Positions 14,290-21,268 of a stretch of DNA of 21,268 nucleotides are shown one piece after another. The position numbers and the translations under genes are program-made. The stretch's first letter is position 1, and each line of letters begins with the position of its first letter. Source of the stretch: Lachnoclostridium sp. UBA933 (GTDB taxonomy: Bacteria > Bacillota > Clostridia > Lachnospirales > Lachnospiraceae); NCBI GenBank assembly GCA_002293545.1, contig DBDL01000079.1, positions 1 to 21,268 of the forward strand, written 5' to 3'. A model generated the notes under the pieces. That model worked only from the letters and a program-made list of their open reading frames with translations. It ran no database searches and was not told the DNA's origin.

Positions 14290-15074
14290 ATATTATCAGA
14301 GCAGATTTATATCGGCTTGTCAGAAGTAAAGGATTATACATTACAATAGGGATATATCTATTCTTTATTATCATGCAGGCACTCGCTTCATCAGTCGGAA
14401 CAATGGGAGTCCAAACCGAACTGCCGTCGGAACAGGGGGTGGCGCCGTTAGTATTTACAGGCATGACGGCACCGTTTGAAATGATGAAGGCAGGGGATAA
14501 TCTTTTGTTCTTTTTGCTGCCGTTTATCATTTTTATCGGGGCTGCCGATTTCTCGTCGGGAACTGCAAAGAATGTATTGGCAAACGGTGTCAACCGCACG
14601 AAATACTATTTATCTAAGCTGATTTCAACATCCGTCGTATGTTTTTTCCTGATGCTGATTATGGTTGTCATTTCTATGATTTGCGGAACAATCAAGAACG
14701 GCTTCGGCGGGGCATTTGATGCGGACTATATGATGAAACTGGCAAAACCGTTCTTTTCCCAATTGCTTCTTTGTCTTGGTGTAAATAGTTTCGGCATATT
14801 CATAGCCTTTATTACCAAAAGGACGGCTGCCGTAAACGGAATCTATATTGCCTTTTGTACGGTTCCGCTTTTGATCGCTGCCATGCTGACGGAATTAAGC
14901 AGTAAATTTGATGTTTTAGCCAAATTTGATGTCATAACCAATATCCGGATGCTTGCGGATTTTGAGGCATTAGCGGCGGAAGATATTGTCCGGGCATTAG
15001 CCATCGGTGCCTTTTATATTCTGGCGGGGACAATCGGCGGGATCTGTTTATTCCGCAGAAGTGAAATCAAATAA
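14286..15074 (+). CDS. ABC-2-type permease partner of the LanF-like ATPase
   Basis: A 262-residue membrane protein with about six predicted spans near residues 17-36, 72-89, 112-134, 157-177, 182-202 and 234-256. It begins NIIRADLYRLVRSKGLYI and contains GAADFSSGTAKNVLANGVNRTKYYLSK, split here as a conserved FSSGTAKN..G.NR motif common to ABC-2/LanE-type permeases. It overlaps the ATPase gene by 4 nt (ATGA), strong evidence for a stoichiometric complex. LanFEG systems usually have two different permeases; only one is present here, so the permease may act as a homodimer. Substrate is inferred only from the ATPase type and the neighbouring two-component genes. Confidence 0.88.
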   Translation: MNIIRADLYRLVRSKGLYITIGIYLFFIIMQALASSVGTMGVQTELPSEQGVAPLVFTGMTAPFEMMKAGDNLLFFLLPFIIFIGAADFSSGTAKNVLANGVNRTKYYLSKLISTSVVCFFLMLIMVVISMICGTIKNGFGGAFDADYMMKLAKPFFSQLLLCLGVNSFGIFIAFITKRTAAVNGIYIAFCTVPLLIAAMLTELSSKFDVLAKFDVITNIRMLADFEALAAEDIVRALAIGAFYILAGTIGGICLFRRSEIK

Positions 15075-15142
15075 GGCGGAGGTAAGTGAAAACGCTGTTT
15101 CCATAAAAATGCGTTCGTCCAAAGCCTGTTTTGTGCAAGCGG

Positions 15143-15176
15143 TTCCGTGAAATAAGAAGAATTTTCCGTGAAATAA
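15143..15176. repeat. Direct repeat of period 21 bp upstream of the histidine kinase
   Basis: TTCCGTGAAATAA occurs at 15143-15155 and 15164-15176, two helical turns apart, in the 141-bp gap between permease and kinase. It could be a regulatory site for kinase expression. Its sequence differs from the TTAAGAC repeat at 13282, so the same regulator is not implied. Confidence 0.6.
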
Positions 15177-15215
15177 AAAGATGTTAATAATAGAAAATAA
15201 GGAGAGTGATATCAA

Positions 15216-16151
15216 ATGACTTTTTGGATTATGACAGCGATTATTGCAGTATTGGCTGTTTTGTTGGTTATATGTGTGACTCTCCATTGCTTGCTGAAAA
15301 AGGATATTTCCGTACTGAATCAAGAGCTTCAGATGATTGACAGGACCAATTCCAATAAGCGGCTGACGACAGGGACATTTGAAAAAAACGTATGCAAACT
15401 GTGCGGCACTGTGAACAGTGTCTTAGATGAACAAAAGCATATCGTAATGGAAAGCGAAAGATCGACCAGAGAATTCCGGCAGGCAATCACCAATATTTCA
15501 CATGACCTGCGGACGCCGCTGACATCTGCCGCCGGTTTCATGCAAATGCTGAAATCCGATAAAACGCCGGAGCAGAAGAAATCAGAATACATTGATATTG
15601 TCGAGCAGAGATTGAATTTCCTTGTCGTGCTGATGAACCATTTGTTTGAATATACGAGAATTATCGAGGGAAATATAATCCCTAACGAGGAAAATGTCAA
15701 TATAAGCAACGAGTTGAGGAATATTATTTCAACATACTATGAGAGCTTTACCGGAGCAAAATTTTCCGTAGAAATTGATATTCCGGATACGCCGGTTATT
15801 GTATATTGTGATTTCGGTTCATTTAAAAGAATTGTTCAAAACCTGATTCAAAATGTTCTTGTGCATGGGACCGGATATTTTCATTTAGCGATTGACACAG
15901 ACAGGCAGGAGATCATATTTCAAAATAAAATACCGAATCCTGAAAATCTGGATGTGGAAAGTCTGTTCCACCGGTTTTATACCGCAGATTTTTCAAGGAC
16001 GACCGGAACGACCGGTTTGGGACTTGCCATTGCCAGGGAGCTGGAACAGAATATGGGCGGAGATATCCGGGCATATGCGGAGAGAGATGTTTTGAGTATA
16101 CATGTCCGCCTGAAATTCGAGGATGACGCGAGAATGAAACAATTCAAATAA
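15216..16151 (+). CDS. Sensor histidine kinase of the ABC-transporter module
   Basis: 311 residues with a single N-terminal membrane span (about 5-26) and almost no extracellular part, so it is an intramembrane-type sensor. Residues about 30-85 form a linker. The DHp helix carries ISHDLRTPLTS with phospho-acceptor His96. The catalytic domain has an N-box around Asn209 and Asn213 (IVQNLIQNVLVHG) and the F/G2 region LFHRFYTADFSRTTGTTGLGLAIARELE with GLGL at 267-270. A classical DxGxG G1 box is not visible; IIFQNKIPNPENL takes its place, as in several kinases linked to peptide-antibiotic transporters. With no sensory domain, it may depend on the adjacent ABC transporter for stimulus perception, as known for BceS-type kinases. 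AGGAG lies 11 nt before the ATG. It is the partner of the regulator at 12595, separated from it by the transporter genes. Confidence 0.92.
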   Translation: MTFWIMTAIIAVLAVLLVICVTLHCLLKKDISVLNQELQMIDRTNSNKRLTTGTFEKNVCKLCGTVNSVLDEQKHIVMESERSTREFRQAITNISHDLRTPLTSAAGFMQMLKSDKTPEQKKSEYIDIVEQRLNFLVVLMNHLFEYTRIIEGNIIPNEENVNISNELRNIISTYYESFTGAKFSVEIDIPDTPVIVYCDFGSFKRIVQNLIQNVLVHGTGYFHLAIDTDRQEIIFQNKIPNPENLDVESLFHRFYTADFSRTTGTTGLGLAIARELEQNMGGDIRAYAERDVLSIHVRLKFEDDARMKQFK

Positions 16152-16164
16152 TTTCAAAAAACAC

Positions 16165-16194
16165 TTGACATATATAAAATACATGGTGTATACT
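16165..16194 (+). promoter_or_regulatory. Promoter of the S10 ribosomal operon
   Basis: TTGACA (16165-16170), an 18-bp spacer and TATACT (16189-16194) make a strong sigma-A promoter only 14 bp past the kinase stop codon. Transcription would start near 16201, leaving a ~330-nt leader before rpsJ. No terminator separates the kinase gene from this promoter, so some read-through into the S10 operon is possible. Confidence 0.8.
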
Positions 16195-16200
16195 GTTTCT

Positions 16201-16530
16201 TGCTGTGACATTGATAGCGATGATACGTGAGGTTGCTGCATATATAATCGTGCAGGTCATTTACGTGGAGCGAATGTCAAGAGGTAAGATTGTTGAGCAT
16301 AATCAAAACAATCCTTTACCTGTAAACCTGACGGCAAGTCACTGTACCAACCATGATTTCTGCCTGAGAGCAGATAAACGTGTGATAAAGCAAAGTGAAT
16401 GAAGAATGAATCTGCGGCAGCGTTCCAGTAAGTCCATTTTTTATGAGCAAGCATGACACACACGGATGAGTGTACAGTCACCACTTGTCGTACTAGAAAA
16501 TGAAAGTACGAAAAGGAGGCGGCTTTTTTT
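16201..16530 (+). ncRNA. Structured leader RNA of the S10 operon (candidate cis-regulator)
   Basis: The leader has several nested or consecutive complementary segments. Outer helix TGACATT (16206-16212) with AATGTCA (16273-16279) encloses ACGT (16225-16228)/ACGT (16263-16266) and CTGCA (16236-16240)/TGCAG (16251-16255). A second long stem pairs GGTAA-GATTGTT (16283-16294) with AACAATC-CT-TTACC (16307-16320). TGAC/GTCA (16329-16341) and TCTGC/GCAGA (16359-16374) follow, and CGTACT/AGTACG (16489-16510) sits directly before AAAAGGAGG. S10 operons of other bacteria are controlled by L4 binding to the leader; whether this one works that way is inference. No long coding region is supported. Confidence 0.6.
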
Positions 16531-16842
16531 ATGGCAAGTCAAAAAATGAGGATTATATTGAGAGCTTATGACCATCAATTAATCGACTTCTCAGCGGCAA
16601 AATTAATTGAAACAGTTAAGAAAACCGGCGCAAAAGTAAGCGGACCGGTACCGTTGCCGACGAAGAAAGAAGTGATTACGATCCTGAGAGCGGTACACAA
16701 GTACAAAGACTCCAGGGAGCAGTTCGAGCAAAGAACTCATAAGAGATTGATCGATGTATTGACACCATCTCAAAAAACAGTAGAAGCATTATCCAGACTG
16801 GAAATGCCTGCTGGTGTAGCAATTGATATTAAAATGAAATAA
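16531..16842 (+). CDS. rpsJ: 30S ribosomal protein S10 (uS10)
   Basis: 103 residues, full length for the family. It starts [19 protein letters not shown] and contains the conserved [16 protein letters not shown] and [17 protein letters not shown] regions, closing with [12 protein letters not shown]10 belongs to the 30S head and is also the NusE antitermination factor. It is the first gene of the operon; AGGAGG lies 11 nt upstream of the ATG, just after a small leader hairpin. Confidence 0.98.
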   Translation: MASQKMRIILRAYDHQLIDFSAAKLIETVKKTGAKVSGPVPLPTKKEVITILRAVHKYKDSREQFEQRTHKRLIDVLTPSQKTVEALSRLEMPAGVAIDIKMK

Positions 16843-16857
16843 CCTTCCGTAATTATA

Positions 16858-16876
16858 TGCGCAAAAGATGTGCGCA
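16858..16876 (+). other. Short hairpin in the rpsJ-rplC gap
   Basis: TGCGCA (16858-16863) and TGCGCA (16871-16876) form a perfect 6-bp stem with a 7-nt loop, ending shortly before the rplC ribosome binding site (GGAG). No U tract follows, so it is not a terminator. It may influence translation or mRNA stability. Confidence 0.45.
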
Positions 16877-16893
16877 AGAATGGAGTATGAGAA

Positions 16894-17523
16894 ATGAAGA
16901 AAGCTATGGTAGCTAAAAAAGTTGGAATGACACAGATTTTCAACGAAGACGGAATATTGATACCGGTTACTGTACTTCAAGCAGGTCCTTTGGTCGTTAC
17001 TCAGGTGAAAACGGAGGAAAATGACGGATACAATGCAGTACAGGTCGGTTTTGGCGATATTCGAGAGAAGTTGGTTAATAAACCAAGAAAAGGACACTTT
17101 GCAAAAGCGGGTGTTGAAAATAAGAGAATTGTAAAAGAATTTAGATTTGAGAATGCTTCCGAATACGAAGCGGGACAGGAAATCAAAGCAGATATTTTTG
17201 AAGCCGGCGATAAGGTTGACGCGACGGCAAAATCAAAAGGTAAAGGTTATCAGGGCGTTATCAAACGTCACGGACAGGCAAGGGGACCTATGGGTCACGG
17301 TTCAAAATTCCACAGACATTCCGGTTCTATCGGAAACGCTTCAAGTCCGAGCAAGGTATTTAAAGGGACAAAGATGGCGGGTCAGATGGGAGGAGTCAGA
17401 GTGACGGTCCAAAACTTAGAAATCGTAAGAGTAGATGCAGAAAATAATTTATTATTGATTAAGGGTGCCATTCCGGGTCCGAGAAAATCTACCGTAATTA
17501 TTAAAGAAACCGTAAAGGCATAA
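16894..17523 (+). CDS. rplC: 50S ribosomal protein L3 (uL3)
   Basis: 209 residues, full length. It starts [19 protein letters not shown] and carries the conserved loop [20 protein letters not shown] with the central-extension sequence [12 protein letters not shown], which reaches toward the peptidyl-transferase centre. The C-terminus keeps [16 protein letters not shown]3 is an early 50S assembly protein. GGAG lies 8 nt before the ATG. Confidence 0.98.
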   Translation: MKKAMVAKKVGMTQIFNEDGILIPVTVLQAGPLVVTQVKTEENDGYNAVQVGFGDIREKLVNKPRKGHFAKAGVENKRIVKEFRFENASEYEAGQEIKADIFEAGDKVDATAKSKGKGYQGVIKRHGQARGPMGHGSKFHRHSGSIGNASSPSKVFKGTKMAGQMGGVRVTVQNLEIVRVDAENNLLLIKGAIPGPRKSTVIIKETVKA

Positions 17524-17547
17524 CTTTCGGGAAGGAGGAACACACAG

Positions 17548-18168
17548 ATGGAAAATGTATCTGTTTACAATATGGAAGGCAAAGAGATTGATAAAATAGA
17601 ATTAAACGAATCGATTTTTGCCGCTCCGATTAATGAACATTTAGTTCACAAAGCAGTTGTATTACAATTGGCAAATAAACGCCAGGGAACACAAAAAGCC
17701 AAAACCCGTGCGGAAGTCAGAGGCGGCGGAAGAAAGCCGTGGCGTCAGAAAGGAACCGGTCATGCAAGACAGGGTTCCATCCGTTCCCCGCAGTGGAAAG
17801 GCGGCGGAGTCGTATTTGCACCGACACCGAGAGATTATTCATTTAAAATGAACCGCAAAGAAAAACAAGCGGCAATCAAATCGGTTTTATCCCTAAAATG
17901 CAGTGAAAACAAATTCTATGTATTAGATTCATTAAGCTTTGAAGAACCGAAAACAAAGAAAATGAAAGAAGTTCTGGATAACTTGGATGTGCAGAAAGCA
18001 CTGGTTATTACCGGACAGGATGCAGCAAATGTAGCAGCTTCCGCAAAGAATCTTGCGAAAGTAAGAAGTGTTTATTCCAACGCAATCAACGTATACGATA
18101 TATTAAAATATGATACGATCGTAATTACAAAAGATGCGGTCGGACACATTGAGGAGGTGTATGCATAA
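17548..18168 (+). CDS. rplD: 50S ribosomal protein L4 (uL4)
   Basis: 206 residues, full length. Conserved features are [20 protein letters not shown] and [15 protein letters not shown], the extended loop lining the peptide exit tunnel, followed by [18 protein letters not shown]. In other bacteria L4 is the autogenous repressor of this operon, acting on the S10 leader, which makes it the natural candidate ligand for the leader at 16201-16530. GGAGG precedes the ATG. Its stop codon shares one base with the rplW start. Confidence 0.98.
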   Translation: MENVSVYNMEGKEIDKIELNESIFAAPINEHLVHKAVVLQLANKRQGTQKAKTRAEVRGGGRKPWRQKGTGHARQGSIRSPQWKGGGVVFAPTPRDYSFKMNRKEKQAAIKSVLSLKCSENKFYVLDSLSFEEPKTKKMKEVLDNLDVQKALVITGQDAANVAASAKNLAKVRSVYSNAINVYDILKYDTIVITKDAVGHIEEVYA

Positions 18169-18467
18169 TGGCGGATTTAAAATATTATGACATTATCCTG
18201 AAACCTGTTATCACAGAGAAATCAATGAATGCAATGGAAAGCAAAAAGTATACATTTTATGTACACACAGACGCTACCAAGACGCAAATCAAAGAAGCTG
18301 TGGAAAAAATGTTTGACGGAACAAAAGTAAGTAAAGTAAACACCATGAATTTGAACGGTAAAAACCGCAGACGCGGGAACACTTCCGGTAAAACTGCCGC
18401 AAAGAAAAAAGCTATTGTTCAACTGACGGCAGACAGTAAAGAAATAGAAGTTTTTGAAGGACTGTAA
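18168..18467 (+). CDS. rplW: 50S ribosomal protein L23 (uL23)
   Basis: 99 residues, full length. It contains [20 protein letters not shown], a [20 protein letters not shown] helix and [14 protein letters not shown]23 sits at the tunnel exit and docks trigger factor and SRP. Translation is coupled to rplD: the ATG overlaps the rplD stop by one base and its Shine-Dalgarno (GAGGAGGTG) lies inside the end of rplD. Confidence 0.97.
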   Translation: MADLKYYDIILKPVITEKSMNAMESKKYTFYVHTDATKTQIKEAVEKMFDGTKVSKVNTMNLNGKNRRRGNTSGKTAAKKKAIVQLTADSKEIEVFEGL

Positions 18468-18469
18468 TA

Positions 18470-18570
18470 TTGCGAATCCAAGATTCGCAAAGAAGTTTGC
18501 TCCGCAAACTTCATAAAGACATGAATCGTCAAAACCGATTCGCATAGGAAGTTTCATTGCATAAACTTCC
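18470..18570 (+). repeat. Array of four hairpins in the rplW-rplB gap, from a duplicated two-hairpin unit
   Basis: Hairpin 1: TTGCGAATC (18470-18478)/GATTCGCAA (18482-18490), 3-nt loop. Hairpin 2: GAAGTTTGC (18492-18500)/GCAAACTTC (18504-18512), 3-nt loop. Hairpin 3: GAATCG (18523-18528)/CGATTC (18536-18541). Hairpin 4: GGAAGTTT (18547-18554)/AAACTTCC (18563-18570). Hairpins 1 and 3 share the GATTCGCA word, and 2 and 4 share GAAGTTT. So the unit GATTCGCA-n-GAAGTTT occurs at 18482 and again at 18537, 55 bp apart. Arms of one copy can also pair with arms of the other. No U tract follows. The array fills most of the 138-bp gap and ends about 35 bp before rplB. Confidence 0.85.
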
Positions 18571-18605
18571 GTACAACATTAGTTTCCCGAAAGGAGAATC
18601 AGAGA

Positions 18606-19451
18606 ATGGGAATAAAAACATTTAACCCTTATACACCTTCCAGAAGACATATGACCGGTTCCGATTTTGCAGAAATTACAACAAATAAACCGGAAAAAGC
18701 GCTTCTTGTATCATTGAAGAAGCACGCAGGCCGTAACAGTCAGGGGAAAATTACGGTGAGGCACCGCGGCGGCGGATCCAGAAGACAGTACCGTATCATA
18801 GATTTTAAAAGAAAAAAAGACGGTATTCCGGCAGTCGTTAAAACCATCGAATACGATCCGAACAGAACTGCCAATATTGCACTGATTTGGTATGCAGACG
18901 GAGAAAAATCATATATTCTTGCTCCGGCGGGATTGAAAGTGGGTCAAAAAGTTATGAGCGGTTCCGCTGCGGAAATCCATGTAGGCAACTGCCTGGAAAT
19001 GAAAGACATACCGGTGGGTACACAAATTCATAACATTGAACTTTATCCCGGCAAGGGCGGGCAGTTTGTACGTGCGGCAGGGAACAGCGCACAGTTGATG
19101 GCAAAAGAGGGTAAGTACGCAACGCTTCGTATGCCGTCCGGAGAAATGAGAATGGTTCCGATTATCTGCCGGGCAACAATCGGACAGGTAGGAAATCAGG
19201 ATCACGAATTGATTAACATTGGGAAAGCAGGACGTAAACGTCACATGGGATTCCGTCCGACCGTCCGCGGTTCGGTTATGAATCCGAATGATCATCCTCA
19301 CGGCGGCGGTGAAGGCAAGACAGGCATCGGTCGTCCGGGTCCGAGTACCCCTTGGGGAAAACCGGCTCTGGGATTGAAAACAAGGAAGAAGCATAAAAAA
19401 TCCAATAAGATGATCATCAGAAGAAGAGATGGCAAAGCATTAACAAAGTAA
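18606..19451 (+). CDS. rplB: 50S ribosomal protein L2 (uL2)
   Basis: 281 residues, full length. It starts [20 protein letters not shown] and has the typical [18 protein letters not shown] and [16 protein letters not shown] segments, the latter with the His residue near the peptidyl-transferase centre. L2 is needed for subunit association and peptide-bond formation. AGGAG precedes the ATG. Unlike most neighbours, it is separated from rplW by a long hairpin array. Confidence 0.98.
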   Translation: MGIKTFNPYTPSRRHMTGSDFAEITTNKPEKALLVSLKKHAGRNSQGKITVRHRGGGSRRQYRIIDFKRKKDGIPAVVKTIEYDPNRTANIALIWYADGEKSYILAPAGLKVGQKVMSGSAAEIHVGNCLEMKDIPVGTQIHNIELYPGKGGQFVRAAGNSAQLMAKEGKYATLRMPSGEMRMVPIICRATIGQVGNQDHELINIGKAGRKRHMGFRPTVRGSVMNPNDHPHGGGEGKTGIGRPGPSTPWGKPALGLKTRKKHKKSNKMIIRRRDGKALTK

Positions 19452-19490
19452 ATGGGCACAGAACGTTCATAGCGTAAAACAATGATTGAC

Positions 19491-19520
19491 TAAAAACATT
19501 TATGGAATCAAATGTTTTTA
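19491..19520 (+). other. 11-bp stem-loop in the rplB-rpsS gap
   Basis: TAAAAACATTT (19491-19501) and AAATGTTTTTA (19510-19520) form a perfect 11-bp stem with an 8-nt loop. A smaller hairpin, GAACG/CGTTC (19540-19544 and 19550-19554), directly precedes the AAAGGAGG of rpsS, and the word GAACGTT occurs at 19461 and 19529. The flanking bases AAAATAAGG do not form a U tract. Confidence 0.6.
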
Positions 19521-19569
19521 AAAATAAGGAACGTTGATAGAACGAAAATCGTTCAAAGGAGGATTGACA

Positions 19570-19848
19570 ATGGCACGTTCATTAAAAAAAGGACCGTTTG
19601 CCGATAATCATTTATTAAAAGCGGTGGATGCGATGAATGCATCCGGCAACAAACAAGTAATTAAAACATGGTCACGTCGTTCAACGATTTTTCCGAGCAT
19701 GGTCAGCCATACCATTGCGATTCATGACGGGAGAAGACATGTACCGGTGTATATATCAGAAGACATGGTAGGTCATAAGCTCGGTGAATTTGTTATGACG
19801 AGAACTTACAGAGGTCATGGAAAAGACGAGAAGAAAGGCAAAAAGTAA
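19570..19848 (+). CDS. rpsS: 30S ribosomal protein S19 (uS19)
   Basis: 92 residues, starting [20 protein letters not shown], with the family segments [20 protein letters not shown] and [17 protein letters not shown]19 lies in the 30S head with S13. The ATG at 19570 is chosen over an upstream in-frame TTG at 19534, because AAAGGAGG (19555-19562) lies 7 nt before it and the family begins at this Met. Confidence 0.98.
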   Translation: MARSLKKGPFADNHLLKAVDAMNASGNKQVIKTWSRRSTIFPSMVSHTIAIHDGRRHVPVYISEDMVGHKLGEFVMTRTYRGHGKDEKKGKK

Positions 19849-19876
19849 CACCTATTTTTGAAAGGAGGTTTTATCC

Positions 19877-20269
19877 GTGGCAAAGGGACATAGATCACAG
19901 ATTAAGAAAGAAAGAAATCAAAATAAAGATACCAGACCGTCTGCAAAATTGTCATATGCAAGAATTCCTACTCAGAAGGCATGTTTCGTGTTAGACGCCA
20001 TCCGTGGAAAAGACATTCATACAGCATTGGGTATTTTAGCATACAGTCCAAGATATGCTTCGGCAGTGATTGAAAAGATTTTAAAATCTGCGATTGCAAA
20101 CGCTGAAAATAATAATGGATTAAATCCGGAGGTTCTGTATATTGAGGAGTGTTTTGCCAACAAAGCACCAACAATGAAAAGAATCCGTCCGAGAGCACGT
20201 GGAATGGCTTACCGGATCGAAAAAAGAATGAGTCATATCACCGTTGTATTAAATGAAAGAAGTGAATGA
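19877..20269 (+). CDS. rplV: 50S ribosomal protein L22 (uL22)
   Basis: 130 residues, starting at GTG (19877) with AAAGGAGG 8 nt upstream. It contains KLSYARIPTQKACFVLDAIR, the beta-hairpin region ending RIRPRARGMAYRIEKRMSHI that reaches into the exit tunnel, and a final VVLNERSE. Slightly longer than the ~110-residue minimum because of a basic N-terminal extension (KGHRSQIKKERNQNKDTR), as in many Clostridia. Confidence 0.97.
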   Translation: MAKGHRSQIKKERNQNKDTRPSAKLSYARIPTQKACFVLDAIRGKDIHTALGILAYSPRYASAVIEKILKSAIANAENNNGLNPEVLYIEECFANKAPTMKRIRPRARGMAYRIEKRMSHITVVLNERSE

Positions 20270-20298
20270 GAGATACATTCATATGAAAGGAGCATAAA

Positions 20299-20961
20299 AT
20301 GGGACAAAAAGTCAACCCGCATGGATTAAGAGTCGGTATTATTAAAAATTGGGATTCCAGATGGTTTGCAGACGATGCTGATTTTTCGGACACATTGATT
20401 GAAGACTATAAAATACGTAAATTTCTGAAAAAAAAGCTGTATCATTCAGGAATTTCCAGAATAGAGATTGAAAGAACCGCAGACAGAGTAAAGGTTATCG
20501 TATCCACGGCAAAACCCGGAGTAGTTATCGGAAAAGGCGGTTCGGAAATAGAAAAGTTAAAATTAGAATTGGCTAAGTTTTCCGAGAAAAAAGTATTGAT
20601 TGATATCAAAGAAGTGAAGAAACCGGATAGTGACGCACAGTTGACGGCAGAAAATATTGCCGCACAGCTCGAAGCCCGTATTTCATTCCGCCGTGCCATG
20701 AAATCCTGTATGGGGAGAGCGATGAAATCCGGTGCAAAAGGAATCAAGGCCGCATGTTCCGGACGTTTAGGCGGAGCAGATATGGCGCGTACCGAGTTTT
20801 ACAGCGAAGGAACGATTCCGCTTCAGACACTTCGTGCGGATATTGGATATGGATTTGCAGAAGCAAATACAACCTATGGTAAGGTCGGTGTAAAAGTATG
20901 GATTTACCAGGGTGAAATACTTCCAACCAAAGCCGGTAAAAGGGAAGGGAGCGATAGATAA
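20299..20961 (+). CDS. rpsC: 30S ribosomal protein S3 (uS3)
   Basis: 220 residues, full length. It starts [20 protein letters not shown] and carries the KH domain motif [14 protein letters not shown] and the C-terminal segment [21 protein letters not shown]3 is at the mRNA entry site of the 30S subunit. AAAGGAG lies just before the ATG. The stop codon overlaps the rplP start by one base. Confidence 0.98.
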   Translation: MGQKVNPHGLRVGIIKNWDSRWFADDADFSDTLIEDYKIRKFLKKKLYHSGISRIEIERTADRVKVIVSTAKPGVVIGKGGSEIEKLKLELAKFSEKKVLIDIKEVKKPDSDAQLTAENIAAQLEARISFRRAMKSCMGRAMKSGAKGIKAACSGRLGGADMARTEFYSEGTIPLQTLRADIGYGFAEANTTYGKVGVKVWIYQGEILPTKAGKREGSDR

Positions 20962-21268
20962 TGTTAATGCCGAAAAGAGTGAAAAGACGTAAGCAATTCC
21001 GCGGAACAATGAAAGGAAAAGCTACGAAAGGAAATAAAGTGACTTATGGTGAATATGGCATTGTTGCCGTAGAACCCGCGTGGATTCGTTCCAACCAGAT
21101 TGAAGCTGCCCGTGTTGCCATGACGCGTTATACAAAGCGCGGCGGTAAAGTCTGGATCAAAATATTTCCGGATAAGCCGGTTACCAAAACGCCTGCCGAA
21201 ACCCGTATGGGTAAAGGTAAGGGTGCATTGGAGTATTGGGTAGCCGTAGTAAAGCCGGGGCGTGTTTT
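20961..21268 (+). CDS. rplP: 50S ribosomal protein L16 (uL16), 5' part (runs off right edge)
   Basis: The first 102 codons are present: [19 protein letters not shown], then [39 protein letters not shown] and [18 protein letters not shown]. This covers most of the ~140-residue L16, which helps position A-site tRNA. It is coupled to rpsC by a one-base stop/start overlap, with AGGGAG upstream. The rest of the operon (rpmC, rpsQ and so on) is expected beyond the edge. Confidence 0.97.
   Translation, partial: MLMPKRVKRRKQFRGTMKGKATKGNKVTYGEYGIVAVEPAWIRSNQIEAARVAMTRYTKRGGKVWIKIFPDKPVTKTPAETRMGKGKGALEYWVAVVKPGRV

Noticed and set aside
16205..16402. A 65-codon open frame in the S10 leader (GTG start)
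   Set aside because: No Shine-Dalgarno, composition follows the RNA helices, and it begins about 5 nt from the predicted transcription start. Treated as untranslated leader.
16436..16441. T6 run in the S10 leader as an intrinsic terminator
   Set aside because: No stable GC-rich hairpin directly precedes it. A transcription attenuator is not supported by what I can see.
18470..18570. Hairpins in the rplW-rplB gap as a terminator
   Set aside because: There is no U tract after any of the four stems, and the operon continues with rplB and its own ribosome binding site.
19534..19569. TTG start at 19534 for rpsS
   Set aside because: AAAGGAGG at 19555-19562 and family alignment place the start at the ATG at 19570.

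Overview
The window looks like a chromosomal segment of a low-to-moderate-GC Gram-positive anaerobe of the class Clostridia, most likely Lachnospiraceae-like. The basis is strong AGGAGG-type ribosome binding sites, sigma-A-like promoters, lysine-rich Big_2-type Ig domains on secreted proteins, and the canonical S10 ribosomal operon order at the right end. The taxonomic call is inference, because no rRNA or marker search was possible.

Layout. Positions 1-325 (minus) hold the N-terminal part of a family 2 glycosyltransferase. Positions 629-2290 (minus) encode a secreted L,D-transpeptidase with C-terminal Ig-like repeats, with a near-consensus promoter and a strong terminator. Positions 2464-5592 (plus) carry a DedA-family membrane protein and a calcium-type P-type ATPase. 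Positions 5725-10360 (minus) form a secreted-protein cassette: a subtilisin-like protease whose C-terminal half resembles the zinc phospholipase C/P1 nuclease fold, followed by two paralogous secreted leucine-rich-repeat proteins. The LRR genes arose by a tandem segmental duplication that also copied the last ~29 codons of the protease gene; that remnant lies between them. Divergent from the protease is a secreted CE15-type glucuronoyl esterase with an N-terminal Ig-like domain and a Thr/Pro linker (10687-12465).

Positions 12595-16151 (plus) hold a four-gene sensing and transport module: OmpR-type response regulator, ABC ATPase of the lantibiotic-immunity (E-loop) type, ABC-2 permease and histidine kinase. 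An 11-bp-period direct repeat upstream of the transporter genes looks like a response-regulator operator. The module probably senses and exports or expels a membrane-active peptide.

Positions 16165-21268 (plus) are the start of the S10 operon: a strong promoter, a ~330-nt leader with several potential helices, then rpsJ, rplC, rplD, rplW, rplB, rpsS, rplV, rpsC and the 5' part of rplP. The rplW-rplB gap is unusual: it is almost entirely four consecutive hairpins built from a duplicated two-hairpin unit.

No tRNA, rRNA, CRISPR array, insertion sequence or prophage gene was seen. The best candidates for new biology are the protease/PLC-like fusion with its duplicated LRR partners, and the structured RNAs in the S10 operon (leader and rplW-rplB hairpin array).
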